From assembly GCA_029916745.1 (NCBI GenBank), contig JARXWK010000017.1, positions 1 through 64,000 on the forward strand: a stretch of DNA of 64,000 nt, given 5' to 3'. The position numbers and the translations under genes were made by a program. Within the stretch, counting starts at the first letter, position 1, and each line of letters starts with the position of its first letter. Below the pieces are notes generated by a model. It was not told where the DNA came from and ran no database searches. It was given only the letters and a program-made list of their open reading frames with translations. Shown here one piece after another: positions 45,706 through 55,564 of this stretch. This DNA comes from Dysgonomonadaceae bacterium PH5-43. GTDB taxonomy: Bacteria; Bacteroidota; Bacteroidia; Bacteroidales; Azobacteroidaceae.

Positions 45706-45973
45706 TTAGTATAAACTCTTTGTTGTTGTTACAAGATAGGCGAGCAGCTTCTTATTAGATACCTCTCGTCGCTCTTATTAGATACCCCTCGTCGTTGTTA
45801 CTAGATAGGCGAGGTGCTTCTTAGTAGAGACCCGATGCAGCTCTTAGTAGAACCGCCTAATCTCTCTTAGTATAACCACCCCGTCGTTCTTAGTAGAGAC
45901 ACCTCGCCTATCTACTAAGAGAGGCAAAGGGTCTCTACTAAGAGAGGCGACCCTAAGTGAAGCTTTGCATTTT
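45706..45973 (+). repeat. 23-bp-phased TTAGTAGA array, copy C
   Basis: Cores start at 45706, 45729, 45752, 45775, 45798, 45821, 45844, 45867 and 45890, all 23 bp apart, with an inverted core at 45911. The last core (45934) is also inverted, whereas in copies A and B it is direct. Spacers 5-9 are nearly identical to those of copy B. The tail GACCCTAAGTGAAGCTTTGC is conserved. Confidence 0.93.
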
Positions 45974-46033
45974 GGGGATAAAAATACAGCAATAACACCT
46001 CTATTATTGAAGCTATTTTTAATCTTTTTACCC

Positions 46034-46083
46034 TATATATAATAAGGTGTAATTTGAATATATATAATAAGGTGTAATTTTGA
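46034..46083 (+). repeat. Two tandem 25-bp units
   Basis: Two copies of a 25-bp unit containing TATATAATAAGGTGTAATTT, starting at about 46034 and 46059. The 14-mer TATATAATAAGGTG also occurs at 4204-4217 and, inverted, at 8111-8124. Confidence 0.7.
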
Positions 46084-46177
46084 AGGAAGCTTTGCATTTA
46101 ACCATTTTTAAGTCTCTTTCTTTTAACTCCTTTAAACTTCTTAGAATTAAAACTATCCAAGCTTAAATCATTTTAAG

Positions 46178-46185
46178 TACTTTTG
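46178..46185 (+). promoter_or_regulatory. -7 box of the RND operon
   Basis: TACTTTTG fits TAnnTTTG and is 37 bp before the ATG of the periplasmic adaptor gene. No good TTTG at -33. Confidence 0.5.
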
Positions 46186-46222
46186 TGCGTTATAAATATT
46201 AAAATTACATATTATTACCATA

Positions 46223-47323
46223 ATGAATAAAATAACCAAGATAGTTCTTTTTACTATAATTGTTGTATTTATATTGGGAATGGCTCTGTATCCAACCATT
46301 TCGAAGAAGTTTAGTAAAGACGAAGAAAGTCAGGCGATTGCAGTGCCTGCTCCGTCACGTTCGTCAGGAAGTAGAGGAGCTCCTCTTAATGTTACAATGA
46401 AGATTGCTTCTCCGGAGGTGCTAACCGAAAAATTGATAATCACTGGACATTCACAACCTGATGAGGAGGCAAGTTTGGTATTCGAAACTTCTGGTAAAAT
46501 TACAGATGTCTTTTTTCAAGAGGGCTCGTTTGTTAAGAAGGGAACTTTGCTTGCTAAGGTAAATGATAAACCTTTACAGGCTGAATTACAAAAATTAGAG
46601 GCTCAAATTCCTTTGGCAGAAGATAGGGTTTACCGTCAGAATGCTTTGTTGGAAAAAGATGCGGTTAGTAAAGAGGCTTACGAACAGGTTACTACCGAAT
46701 TAGAGAAACTGCAGGCTGATATTGCTTTGGTAAAGGCTCGTATAGCACAAACGGAACTTCGTGCGCCTTTCGATGGTATGATTGGTTTACGTCAGGTTAG
46801 TGAAGGTAATTATGCTTCTCCAACAACAGTTATTGCTACTATTACAAAAACATCTCCATTGAAGATTGAGTTTTCGGTGAACGAAAGATATGTGAATTAT
46901 ATTAAACCGGGTACTCCTATTTCTTTTAGAACTGACATAAGTGCTGATCAAGAGTTTCTAAACGCAAAGGTGTATGCTGTAGAGTCTCGTATCGACCTAA
47001 AAACCAAAACTAAAAAGGTTAGAGCTTTATATCCTAATACTAAAGGATTGCTTAATCCTGGTGGGTCTGTGTATATAGAGGTAAATGTAAATGAAGTGAA
47101 AGATGCTATTACTGTGCCTAACGAAGCTATTATTGCTGAAATGGGTAGAGATATTGTGTATATATATTCTAATGGAAAAGCTAAATTGGTGGAAGTTACT
47201 AAGGGTTTGCGTACCGAAGCTAACATACAAGTGCTTTCGGGTATACAAATAGGCGATACTATTATTACTTCGGGTGTGATGCAATTAAGAGATGGACTCT
47301 CTGTGAATATCTTAAACAATTAA
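46223..47323 (+). CDS. RND efflux periplasmic adaptor
   Basis: A 366-residue membrane fusion protein of the AcrA/MexA type. An uncleaved-looking N-terminal hydrophobic helix (residues 5-25) anchors it; a lipoyl half-motif pair (GKITDVFFQEGSFVKKGTLLA and IAQTELRAPFDGMIG) brackets a helical hairpin, followed by a beta-barrel and membrane-proximal domain. It links the inner-membrane pump to the outer-membrane channel. The pump gene follows 13 bp downstream. The substrate is unknown. Confidence 0.9.
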   Translation: MNKITKIVLFTIIVVFILGMALYPTISKKFSKDEESQAIAVPAPSRSSGSRGAPLNVTMKIASPEVLTEKLIITGHSQPDEEASLVFETSGKITDVFFQEGSFVKKGTLLAKVNDKPLQAELQKLEAQIPLAEDRVYRQNALLEKDAVSKEAYEQVTTELEKLQADIALVKARIAQTELRAPFDGMIGLRQVSEGNYASPTTVIATITKTSPLKIEFSVNERYVNYIKPGTPISFRTDISADQEFLNAKVYAVESRIDLKTKTKKVRALYPNTKGLLNPGGSVYIEVNVNEVKDAITVPNEAIIAEMGRDIVYIYSNGKAKLVEVTKGLRTEANIQVLSGIQIGDTIITSGVMQLRDGLSVNILNN

Positions 47324-47336
47324 GCTAAGCAATACG

Positions 47337-50300
47337 ATGAATATATCGGAATTAAGTATTAGGCGACCTGTATTATCTACCGTATTTATATTAGTTATTT
47401 TAATATTCGGATATATAGGTTTCACTTCTTTAGGAGTTAGAGAGTACCCAAATGTTGATAATCCTATTATTACGGTTAGTGCATCTTATCCGGGTGCTAA
47501 CGCTGATGTTGTAGAAACTCAGATTACTGAACCTCTCGAACAGAATATTAATGGTATACCAGGTATCAGATCATTGTCGAGCCGTAGTAGTCAGGGTTCA
47601 TCTCGTATTACTGTAGAGTTTGAATTAAGCGTAGATTTAGAAACCGCCGCTAATGATGTAAGGGATAAAGTGTCGAGAGCGCAAAGATACCTTCCTCGAG
47701 ATTGCGATCCTCCAACTGTGTCGAAGTCAGATGCTGATGCTCAGCCTATAATGCAAGTAACTGTTCAGAGTTCAAAAAGAAATCTTTTGGAACTAAGTGA
47801 GATTGCCGATTTAACAGTTAAAGAACGTTTGCAAACTATTCCGAATGTAAGTTCTGTTAGTATATGGGGAGAGCGAAGATATTCTATGCGTTTGTGGCTC
47901 GACCCAATAAAAATGGCTTCGTATGCTATAACGCCTATTGATGTTAAGAATGCTATTGATAAAGAAAATGTAGAATTGCCATCTGGTTCGATAGAGGGAA
48001 ATACTATGGAGCTTAGTATTCGTACTCTCGGATTGATGAAAACTCCTGACGAATTTAATAACTTAATAATTAAACAAGACAATTTCAATGTTGTTCGCTT
48101 TAGAGATATAGGTACGGCAGAGCTTGGTCCTGAAAGTTATAGAAGTATAATGAAGCAAAACGGAGAGCCTATGGTTTCCGTTGTTGTGGTTCCTCAGCCT
48201 GGAGCAAATCAGATTGATATTGCCGATGAAGTTCGTGTTCGTATCGATCAAATGAAAAAAGATTTACCAGACGATGTAAATTTATTTGTGAGTTTTGATA
48301 ATACCAAGTTTATACGAGCTTCTATTAATGAGGTGGAAGAAACAGTTTATGTTGCCTTCCTTTTGGTTATTATAGTAATCTTCCTTTTCCTTAGAGATTG
48401 GCGTATTACTTTAGTGCCAGTGCTTGTAATACCAGTATCTTTAATTGGAGCATTCTTTGTTATGTATGTTGCTGGCTTTTCTATAAATGTTCTCTCTATG
48501 CTTGCCATTGTGTTGTCGGTAGGGTTAGTTGTCGATGATGCAATTGTTATGAGTGAGAATATTTATGTAAAGATAGAGCAAGGAATGAGACCGATAGAGG
48601 CGGGGATTAAAGGCTCTAAAGAAATTTTCTTTGCAGTTATCTCTACTACTATAACTCTGGTAGCTGTATTTTTGCCTATAGTATTTATGGAAGGAACTAC
48701 AGGTAGATTGTTTAGAGAGTTTAGTCTGGTGATTACGGGTTCGGTAATTATATCTTCTTTTGTTGCTTTAACTTTTACGCCTATGTTATCTACAAAGCTG
48801 CTGAAGAAAAGAGATAAACAAAACTGGTTTTATGTTAAAACCGAACCTTTCTTTGATGGCTTGAATAATGTTTATCATAAGGGTTTGATGTGGTTTTTGA
48901 AACACAAATGGATAACTTGGCCTATAATTGCAGCAACATTTATTGTTATTGTTATTTATTGGAATAAAGTACCGGGAGAGATGGCTCCAATGGAAGACCG
49001 TTCTCAAATATCGGTAAATATTAAAGGACCAGAAGGTGCTACTTATGAATTTTATAGAGATTATGCTGAAAAGATTTCAACTATTGCCGATTCTGTGGCT
49101 CCCGAAAGAGAATCTAATACCTTAATGGTAAATGGTAGTTATGCTTTTGTGCGCCTTAATCTGCCAGATATAAAAGATAGAGATCGAAGTCAGATGGAAA
49201 TAGCAGATGCGTTGTCTGCAGCAGTTCGCCCTGAGAATGAAGGAAGAGCATTTGTGCAGCAGCAATCTACTTTTGGAGGACGAAGAGGTAGTCAGCCAAT
49301 ACAATATGTATTGCAAGCTCCTAATCTTGAAAAACTTCAAGAGTTTATACCCTTGTTTATGGCAAAGGTTAACGATAATCCTAAGTTTCAAATGTCGGAT
49401 GTAGATCTGAAGTTTACTAAACCAGAGACTCGTGTCGAGATTAATAGAGATAAAGCCACATTGTTGGGAGTTAGCACCCGTGATATTGGTCAGACTTTGC
49501 AGTATGCGCTTAGTGGTCAGCGTATGGGTTATTTCTATATGAACGGTAAGCAGTATCAGATATTGGCAGAGATTAATCGTCAACAAAGAAACTCACCACT
49601 CAACCTTCGTTCTATTTATATTAAGAATAATGAAGGAGATATGATACAATTAGATAATATGGTGGATCTTACAGAAAATGTAGCACCTCCTCAGTTGTAT
49701 CGTTACAATAGATTTAGTTCTGCAACTATATCGTCGGGTTTAGCTAAAGGAGTTACTATAGGCGAAGGCTTAGACGAAATGGATAAAATAGCCAAAGAGG
49801 TATTAGATGATACTTTCAGAACAGCACTAAGTGGAGAGTCGAAAGAGTATAGAGATAGTTCTTCGAGTTTGATGTTTGCTCTTGTGTTAGCTTTAATTCT
49901 TATATTCTTAATACTTGCTGCTCAGTTTGAGAGTTTCAAAGACCCGTTTATAATTATGTTTACAGTGCCTTTGGCAGTTGCTGGGGCTTTGTTGTTTATG
50001 GATAGCGCAGGAGTTACAATGAATATCTACAGTCAGATAGGTATAATAATGCTAATCGGATTGGTGGCAAAGAATGGTATCCTTATTGTTGAGTTTGCTA
50101 ATCAAAATCAGGAAACGGGTATGGATAAGGATAAGGCGATTGAAATAGCTTCGGTGCAACGCTTGCGTCCTATTCTTATGACAAGTATTTCTACTATACT
50201 CGGATTGTTGCCTTTAACTTTTGCAAGTGCAGAAGGTGCTAATAGTCGTATAGCAATGGGTGTTTCGGTTGTTGGTGGACTTGTTGTGTCTACTTTCCTT

Positions 50301-50366
50301 ACCTTATTTATAGTGCCTGCTGTTTATTCGTACTTCTCAACAACGAGAGCTAAAAAAGAAGATTAA
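47337..50366 (+). CDS. RND efflux pump (AcrB/MexB family)
   Basis: A 1009-residue inner-membrane pump with 12 transmembrane helices and two large periplasmic loops. The family start LSIRRPVLSTVF, the proton-relay pair VGLVVDDAIV in TM4, and GLVAKNGILIVEFANQ in TM10-11 are all present. It should export hydrophobic or amphiphilic compounds as part of a trimeric complex with its adaptor and TolC-like partner. It is the central gene of a three-gene operon with no regulator attached. Confidence 0.94.
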   Translation: MNISELSIRRPVLSTVFILVILIFGYIGFTSLGVREYPNVDNPIITVSASYPGANADVVETQITEPLEQNINGIPGIRSLSSRSSQGSSRITVEFELSVDLETAANDVRDKVSRAQRYLPRDCDPPTVSKSDADAQPIMQVTVQSSKRNLLELSEIADLTVKERLQTIPNVSSVSIWGERRYSMRLWLDPIKMASYAITPIDVKNAIDKENVELPSGSIEGNTMELSIRTLGLMKTPDEFNNLIIKQDNFNVVRFRDIGTAELGPESYRSIMKQNGEPMVSVVVVPQPGANQIDIADEVRVRIDQMKKDLPDDVNLFVSFDNTKFIRASINEVEETVYVAFLLVIIVIFLFLRDWRITLVPVLVIPVSLIGAFFVMYVAGFSINVLSMLAIVLSVGLVVDDAIVMSENIYVKIEQGMRPIEAGIKGSKEIFFAVISTTITLVAVFLPIVFMEGTTGRLFREFSLVITGSVIISSFVALTFTPMLSTKLLKKRDKQNWFYVKTEPFFDGLNNVYHKGLMWFLKHKWITWPIIAATFIVIVIYWNKVPGEMAPMEDRSQISVNIKGPEGATYEFYRDYAEKISTIADSVAPERESNTLMVNGSYAFVRLNLPDIKDRDRSQMEIADALSAAVRPENEGRAFVQQQSTFGGRRGSQPIQYVLQAPNLEKLQEFIPLFMAKVNDNPKFQMSDVDLKFTKPETRVEINRDKATLLGVSTRDIGQTLQYALSGQRMGYFYMNGKQYQILAEINRQQRNSPLNLRSIYIKNNEGDMIQLDNMVDLTENVAPPQLYRYNRFSSATISSGLAKGVTIGEGLDEMDKIAKEVLDDTFRTALSGESKEYRDSSSSLMFALVLALILIFLILAAQFESFKDPFIIMFTVPLAVAGALLFMDSAGVTMNIYSQIGIIMLIGLVAKNGILIVEFANQNQETGMDKDKAIEIASVQRLRPILMTSISTILGLLPLTFASAEGANSRIAMGVSVVGGLVVSTFLTLFIVPAVYSYFSTTRAKKED

Positions 50367-50394
50367 ATAAACTAACCTAAATAAAGAAATCCTG

Positions 50395-51726
50395 ATGCGA
50401 AAAATTAAATATATATACTGTGTCTTAATTGCTTTTACTCTATTCCCTATTGTAGAGGCACAAGAAATTTATAATCTTCATAAAGTATTAGAAACGGGTT
50501 TAGATAGAAATTTTGATATACGTATAGTAAGAAATGAACAACAAATAGCCGACAATAATACAACGTTGGCTAATGCAGGAATGCTTCCATCTTTAGATTT
50601 AAGTGTGGGATATAATGGCTCTATAATGAATACAGACCAAACAATGGTTGATGGCTCGAAAAATAGTAGAGATAATATATTTAATCAGGGAGCTAATGTT
50701 GGTCTTAACTTTAGTTGGACAGTATTTGATGGGTTTCAGATGCAAACTCAATATTCTAAACTGAAAGAATATCAACAGATGGGAGAGATTTCGACTCGCT
50801 TATCTATAGATAATCTTATCTCGAATCTTACAGCTGAGTATTATAACTATATTCGTCAGAAGTTAAGACTTAAAAATCTTAGCTATGCCGTTTCTTTATC
50901 TAAAGAACGCTTAAGAATAGAAGAAGAAAGATATAATATAGGTTCAACCTCTCGATTGGATTTGCAACAGGCTCGTGTAGACTTCAATGCTGATAGTTCA
51001 AATCTTATTAAGCAATACGAGGTGTTAAATACTTCGTCTATAGTATTAAATCAGCTTATGGTTTTAGACGATGTGTCGCAGAATATTATTATTAAAGATA
51101 CTGTTATAAAGTCGAATATGTTTATGACAGAAGAAGAACTGTGGAAGAATACGCTTGCGGCTAACGGACAGTTGCTTTTGGCAGCTAAGAATAAAACTCT
51201 TAGTGAGTTAGATAAGAAAACTTATCAGTCTAAAAACTATCCATATCTAAGATTAAATGGAGGTTATGGTTATACAATAAATCTTTATGATAATACATCG
51301 CCTTCATCGTTGGATAAACAAAGTAATTTAGGCTTTAACTATGGTGTAACTTTAGGCTTTTCTATTTTTGATGGAAATAGAAAACGAGAACAGAAGAATG
51401 CTCGTATAAATATAGAAAACAGAGAACTTGAATACGAACGTTTAGAACTGGCTCTTAAAGCCGACCTTGCAACTATACTTATGGCTTATAAAAATAATAT
51501 AGAACTGTTGTCGTTAGAAGAAGAGAATGTAGAAACCGCACGACAAAACTACGAAATAGCTATGGAGCGCTATCGATTAGGCGACCTTGCAGGGATAGAA
51601 ATACGCGAAGCTCAGAATAGCTTGCTTGCAGCAGAAGAACGTTTATTAGATGCTAAGTATAATACTAAGCTGTGCGAAATTTCTTTGTTGCAAATAAGCG
51701 GACAAGTAACAAGCTATTTAGAATAA
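50395..51726 (+). CDS. TolC-family outer-membrane efflux channel
   Basis: A 443-residue OEP-family protein with a signal peptide (ending VEAQ). Two homologous halves with long helices are visible, such as EERYNIGSTSRLDLQQARVD and MERYRLGDLAGIEIREAQNS, the repeated YxxG helix motif of TolC. It completes the tripartite pump with the two upstream genes; the gap is 28 bp. Confidence 0.92.
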   Translation: MRKIKYIYCVLIAFTLFPIVEAQEIYNLHKVLETGLDRNFDIRIVRNEQQIADNNTTLANAGMLPSLDLSVGYNGSIMNTDQTMVDGSKNSRDNIFNQGANVGLNFSWTVFDGFQMQTQYSKLKEYQQMGEISTRLSIDNLISNLTAEYYNYIRQKLRLKNLSYAVSLSKERLRIEEERYNIGSTSRLDLQQARVDFNADSSNLIKQYEVLNTSSIVLNQLMVLDDVSQNIIIKDTVIKSNMFMTEEELWKNTLAANGQLLLAAKNKTLSELDKKTYQSKNYPYLRLNGGYGYTINLYDNTSPSSLDKQSNLGFNYGVTLGFSIFDGNRKREQKNARINIENRELEYERLELALKADLATILMAYKNNIELLSLEEENVETARQNYEIAMERYRLGDLAGIEIREAQNSLLAAEERLLDAKYNTKLCEISLLQISGQVTSYLE

Positions 51727-51764
51727 AACAACAGAAGTCGCATTATTAATTACTCTTTAATTTG

Positions 51765-51772
51765 TAACTTTG
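51765..51772 (+). promoter_or_regulatory. aroA -7 box
   Basis: TAACTTTG, 29 bp before the aroA ATG; no consensus -33. Confidence 0.5.
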
Positions 51773-51801
51773 TGCTCTGATAAATTCTACACAAGGTTAA
51801 G

Positions 51802-53046
51802 ATGTCTATTCTAAAAATAAAAGCACCAGAGGTTTTTGTTAATGCTACAATAAAACTTCCGTCATCTAAAAGTATAAGTAATAGAGTGCTTATACTAAAT
51901 GCTATGTGCGATATGCCTCTCCCTATAGAAAATCTTTCGGATAGTGATGACACTGTAGTTTTATTTAATTCGCTAAACTCCGATAGTAACTGTTTTGATA
52001 TAGGAGCTGCAGGAACTTCTATGAGATTTCTTACTGCTTACTTATCTCTAAAGCAAGGCGAATTTAATATTACTGGAACTGAAAGAATGAAACATAGACC
52101 AATAAAAGTGTTGGTTGATGCTCTTCGTACTTTGGGTGCCGATGTAGATTACGTAGAGAATGAGGGTTTCCCTCCTTTGCGCATACACGGACATTCGCTT
52201 TGTGGTGGAAAAGTTTCCCTAAATGGAGGTGTTAGCTCTCAATATATTTCAGCTTTAATGATGATTGCTCCTTATTTAGATAAAGGTATGGAACTTACGC
52301 TTGAAGGCGAAGTTATATCTAAGCCATATATCTTAATGACTAAGCATTTGATGAAGAGTTTTGGAGTTGAGGCTGAGTGGAGTAACAATAAAGTTGTGGT
52401 TAAACCTCAAACATACAAATCTTTACAATTTAAGGTGGAAAGCGATTGGTCGGCTGCTTCGTATTGGTACGAGATACTTGCTTTGTCAGACGCGAACGCA
52501 GAGATAGAGTTGCTTGGCTTAGACGAAGATAGTTGTCAGGGAGATGCTAATGGAAGATTTTTGTTTGATAAGCTTGGGGTGAAAACTGAGTTTACCGATA
52601 GGGGAGTTCTCTTAACAAAGAAACCCACAGAGATTGATGGCTATTGTTTGGAGTACGATTTTGTTAATGAACCCGACCTCGCTCAGACTTTTGTTGTTGT
52701 TTGTTGCTTAATGAATATTCACTTTAAGTTTTCTGGCTTACAAAGTTTGAAGATTAAAGAAACTGACAGAATGAAAGCTCTTCAAAACGAAATGGCTAAG
52801 CTGGGATACTTGTTAAAAGAAGACATAAATAATGTTTTAAGCTGGGACGGTAGTAGGGTAGAGGCAGATGCTAATCCTATTATAAAGACTTACGAAGATC
52901 ATCGTATGGCTATGGCTTTTGCTCCTGCTTGCTTGAAACTAAGAGAGATAAACATAGCAGAGCCTTCGGTTGTAACTAAGTCTTATCCTAAATACTGGGA
53001 CGATTTACAATCGGTAGGATTTGAACTAAAACAAATAAAACAATGA
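51802..53046 (+). CDS. aroA: 3-phosphoshikimate 1-carboxyvinyltransferase (EPSP synthase)
   Basis: A 414-residue AroA that joins shikimate 3-phosphate with phosphoenolpyruvate in aromatic amino acid synthesis. Motifs are KLPSSKSISNR, GAAGTSMRFLTAY, KHRPIKVLVDALR, KIKETDRMKAL and YEDHRMAMAFAP. The SDWSAASYWYE segment is typical for Bacteroidota. It is slightly shorter than the 427-residue Escherichia coli enzyme. Its last four bases overlap the start of the next small gene (ATGA). Confidence 0.95.
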   Translation: MSILKIKAPEVFVNATIKLPSSKSISNRVLILNAMCDMPLPIENLSDSDDTVVLFNSLNSDSNCFDIGAAGTSMRFLTAYLSLKQGEFNITGTERMKHRPIKVLVDALRTLGADVDYVENEGFPPLRIHGHSLCGGKVSLNGGVSSQYISALMMIAPYLDKGMELTLEGEVISKPYILMTKHLMKSFGVEAEWSNNKVVVKPQTYKSLQFKVESDWSAASYWYEILALSDANAEIELLGLDEDSCQGDANGRFLFDKLGVKTEFTDRGVLLTKKPTEIDGYCLEYDFVNEPDLAQTFVVVCCLMNIHFKFSGLQSLKIKETDRMKALQNEMAKLGYLLKEDINNVLSWDGSRVEADANPIIKTYEDHRMAMAFAPACLKLREINIAEPSVVTKSYPKYWDDLQSVGFELKQIKQ

Positions 53047-53336
53047 GACCTCACGAAGATTCGGAAGTGTGCTGCGGAGCTCACGAAGTCTGCGAAAAAG
53101 ACTTGATAATAAAGGCTGCTCAAAATCCTGTGGAATATTACGACGACGAAGAATTAGATGTCTTTATTGGGCGAACATCTGACGATTATACCGAAGAAGA
53201 AACAGCGCTCTTTTTGCACGTTCTTCATACTATGTGGGAAAGCGATGTGCCTGGCTGGACGAGAAGTCTTCAGTTAAGAGGAATAGAAATGCCCCTATCT
53301 GTAAGAGACGAGGTTCTGTTTATAATGGGGTCGTAA
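53043..53336 (+). CDS. Small conserved-type protein with Cys-rich N-terminus, function unknown
   Basis: A 97-residue acidic protein translationally coupled to aroA by a four-base overlap. The N-terminus has the pattern SEVCCGAHEVCEKD (Cys10, Cys11, His14, Cys17), which could bind a metal. The rest is helical with YYDDEELDVFIGR and GWTRSLQLRGIEMP. I recall related uncharacterised proteins in other Bacteroidota but know of no assigned function. The overlap suggests it is made in step with AroA. Confidence 0.75.
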   Translation: MRPHEDSEVCCGAHEVCEKDLIIKAAQNPVEYYDDEELDVFIGRTSDDYTEEETALFLHVLHTMWESDVPGWTRSLQLRGIEMPLSVRDEVLFIMGS

Positions 53337-53346
53337 TAGAGAATTC

Positions 53347-54294
53347 TTATAAAGGATAATCTTCAAAGGCGTATAAATCGGTAGATAAATATCTTTCCCC
53401 AGTGTCGGGAAGTATCGCTACTATTGTTTTTCCTTCGTTTTCTTCCTTCTTTGCCAACTGTAATGCAGCGTATAATGCAGCACCTGAAGATATTCCTGCA
53501 AGTAATCCTTCTTTCTGAGCTAACAGTCGAGATGCACGAATGGCATCGTTGTCTGTTACTTGGATAATTTGATCAACAACATCTGGGTTGTAGTTTTTAG
53601 GAATGAAACCTGCGCCTATGCCTTGTATCTTATGGGGTCCGGGTTTTCCTCCGGATAGTACTGGAGAACTTGCTGGTTCTACTGCCACTGCTATTATGTT
53701 AGGGTTATGACGTTTAAGTCCTAAAGCTGTTCCGCTTAAAGTTCCGCCTGTGCCAACACTTGCAACAAATATATCAACCTTGCCATCAGTGTCATTCCAT
53801 ATTTCTTCTGCTGTTTTGTTTGTGTGAACGAGAGGGTTTGCAGGGTTTTCAAACTGTTGTAGAATTACAGAGTTGGGATATTCTTTTAATAGTTCGTTAG
53901 CTTTGTTGATAGCTCCATTCATTCCTTCGCTACCGGGAGTTAAAACAAGAGTAGCACCTAATGCTTTTAGTAAGTTTCGGCGTTCAAGACTCATCGTTTC
54001 GGGCATAGTTAATATTAATTTATATCCTTTTACGGAAGAAACCCAAGCTAAGCCTATGCCAGTGTTTCCGCTTGTGGGTTCAATAATTACAGAATTGGGA
54101 ACAAGAATGCCTTTGTTCTCAGCATCTTCAATCATCGACAGAGCAACACGGTCTTTAACGCTGCCTCCTGGATTAAATGATTCTAACTTTACTATAACTC
54201 TCGCTTTTAGTTGCTCCGATTTTTCTATGTTGTGTATAGCTAAAAGAGGAGTATTGCCTATAAGGGCGGTTAAATCAGAATGTATCCTTGACAT
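53347..54294 (-). CDS. cysK: Cysteine synthase A (O-acetylserine sulfhydrylase)
   Basis: A 315-residue PLP enzyme that makes cysteine from O-acetylserine and sulfide. The PLP Lys47 is in [12 protein letters not shown], the substrate loop is [10 protein letters not shown], the phosphate-binding loop is [10 protein letters not shown], and [11 protein letters not shown] is kept. It follows the malY-like gene by 9 bp, so sulfide released by that lyase could be reused for cysteine, or cysteine made here could be cleaved. Confidence 0.95.
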   Translation of the reverse strand: MSRIHSDLTALIGNTPLLAIHNIEKSEQLKARVIVKLESFNPGGSVKDRVALSMIEDAENKGILVPNSVIIEPTSGNTGIGLAWVSSVKGYKLILTMPETMSLERRNLLKALGATLVLTPGSEGMNGAINKANELLKEYPNSVILQQFENPANPLVHTNKTAEEIWNDTDGKVDIFVASVGTGGTLSGTALGLKRHNPNIIAVAVEPASSPVLSGGKPGPHKIQGIGAGFIPKNYNPDVVDQIIQVTDNDAIRASRLLAQKEGLLAGISSGAALYAALQLAKKEENEGKTIVAILPDTGERYLSTDLYAFEDYPL

Positions 54295-54303
54295 ATATTA
54301 ATT

Positions 54304-55476
54304 TTAAGTTAGAGCTTTGCGAAGCTGTTCTAATGCTTGTTCTAAAATAGATCGAGCAACGCCTACGTTGATTCTCATAAAGCCTTCGCCACCTTGCCCA
54401 TACATTTCGCCATCGTTTAAAGCTAAACGAGCTTTCTTTACAAAAAGTTCTATAAGCTGGTCGTGATTAAGATTTAAGCTTCTACAATCTAACCAAACAA
54501 GAAAAGAAGCCTGAGGTCGAAGAGGTTTTATTTGAGGGATATACTTTTCGCAGTAATCAATTAAAAAATCTATGTTGTTCTCTATATAGCGAAGCATTTC
54601 TTTACGCCAAGGTTCTCCTTTGCTAAAAGCTGCAATGGTTGCTATGGGGGCAAACATATTAGGGTGGCTAAACTCATTTACTGTTAGCCAATCAAAATAA
54701 CGTTTGCGAATATTGTCATCAGGTACTACTGCGTAAGAGCTTACTATGCCTGCTATATTAAATGTTTTAGACGGAGCAGAAAAGGTGATGCTACAAGCGG
54801 CAGCTTCATCAGAAACAGTAGCAAAGGGGATATGTTTATTGTCCCACAGAGCCATATCGCAATGTATTTCGTCGGAAATAACAATTATATTTCGTTTATA
54901 ACAAAAATCGGCTAATCGAACTAAAGTTTCTTTATCCCATGTAATCCCAGCTGGGTTGTGAGGGTTTGCGAAAATTAGCATTCTGCATTTATCGTCGGTT
55001 ACAGCTTCAAGATTTTCAAAATCTATACTATACGAGCCGTCTTTGTTTTTGCGCAAAGGATTGTACACAACCTCACGTTTATTCCCTAATGTTGTAAGTT
55101 GGAATGGATTATAAACAGGAGGTTGAATGATAACTTTCTCGTCTTCTTTTACAAAAACATTAATAGCCATTCCTATACCTCTAACTATACCTGGTATATA
55201 TGTAAGCCATTCTCGCTTTACGTTCCATTGGTGGTGAGATGCAATCCAGTCTATAACAGTGGGCCAATAATCTTTGGGTTCTACGGTATATCCGAATAGC
55301 GAATGATTCAACCTTTGTTGCAAAGCTTCGGTAATAAATGGGGGTGTTTCAAAGTCCATATCAGCAATCCACAAGGGTAGTAAATTTGTGTCGCCATATA
55401 GTTCTTGTAAAGATTCTAATTTTAGTGCGTCAGTGCCTTCTCTGTTTATGATTTTATCAAAACTGTAATTCTTCAT
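54304..55476 (-). CDS. MalY/PatB-type cysteine-S-conjugate beta-lyase
   Basis: A 390-residue fold-type I PLP enzyme. PLP Lys237 is in TFSAPSKTFNIAG, and SDEIHCDMALW and IFANPHNPAGITW are the PLP-ring and substrate segments. The C-terminal Arg for the carboxylate is in EGFMRINVGVAR. MalY/PatB enzymes cleave cystathionine or related C-S bonds to release thiols or sulfide. It is the first gene of a two-gene transcript with cysK and has a full consensus promoter. Confidence 0.92.
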   Translation of the reverse strand: MKNYSFDKIINREGTDALKLESLQELYGDTNLLPLWIADMDFETPPFITEALQQRLNHSLFGYTVEPKDYWPTVIDWIASHHQWNVKREWLTYIPGIVRGIGMAINVFVKEDEKVIIQPPVYNPFQLTTLGNKREVVYNPLRKNKDGSYSIDFENLEAVTDDKCRMLIFANPHNPAGITWDKETLVRLADFCYKRNIIVISDEIHCDMALWDNKHIPFATVSDEAAACSITFSAPSKTFNIAGIVSSYAVVPDDNIRKRYFDWLTVNEFSHPNMFAPIATIAAFSKGEPWRKEMLRYIENNIDFLIDYCEKYIPQIKPLRPQASFLVWLDCRSLNLNHDQLIELFVKKARLALNDGEMYGQGGEGFMRINVGVARSILEQALEQLRKALT

Positions 55477-55564
55477 CGAATACGAATATTAGTGTTCAGT
55501 ATAACTTGTTTTTCTATTTCCTTAAATTGTTAGCTTGTGTATTTTTTTTCAAAAATAACGAATG

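Larger units (their letters stand above)
45607..46222. other. Intergenic region between rpsA and the RND operon
   Basis: It holds array copy C (45706-45973), a 6-bp GCATCT/AGATGC hairpin at 45673-45693, two tandem 25-bp units with TATATAATAAGGTG (46034-46083), a second occurrence of AAGCTTTGCATTT (about 46088-46100) that repeats the array tail, and the -7 box of the RND operon (46178-46185). No coding frame is credible. Confidence 0.7.

Noticed and set aside
49122-49586. 154-residue minus-strand frame inside the RND pump
   Set aside because: Antisense shadow of a conserved periplasmic loop, with Cys- and Ser-rich composition typical of such shadows.
53873-54301. 142-residue plus-strand frame inside cysK
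   Set aside because: Complementary to the conserved cysteine synthase N-terminus; no sign of expression signals.
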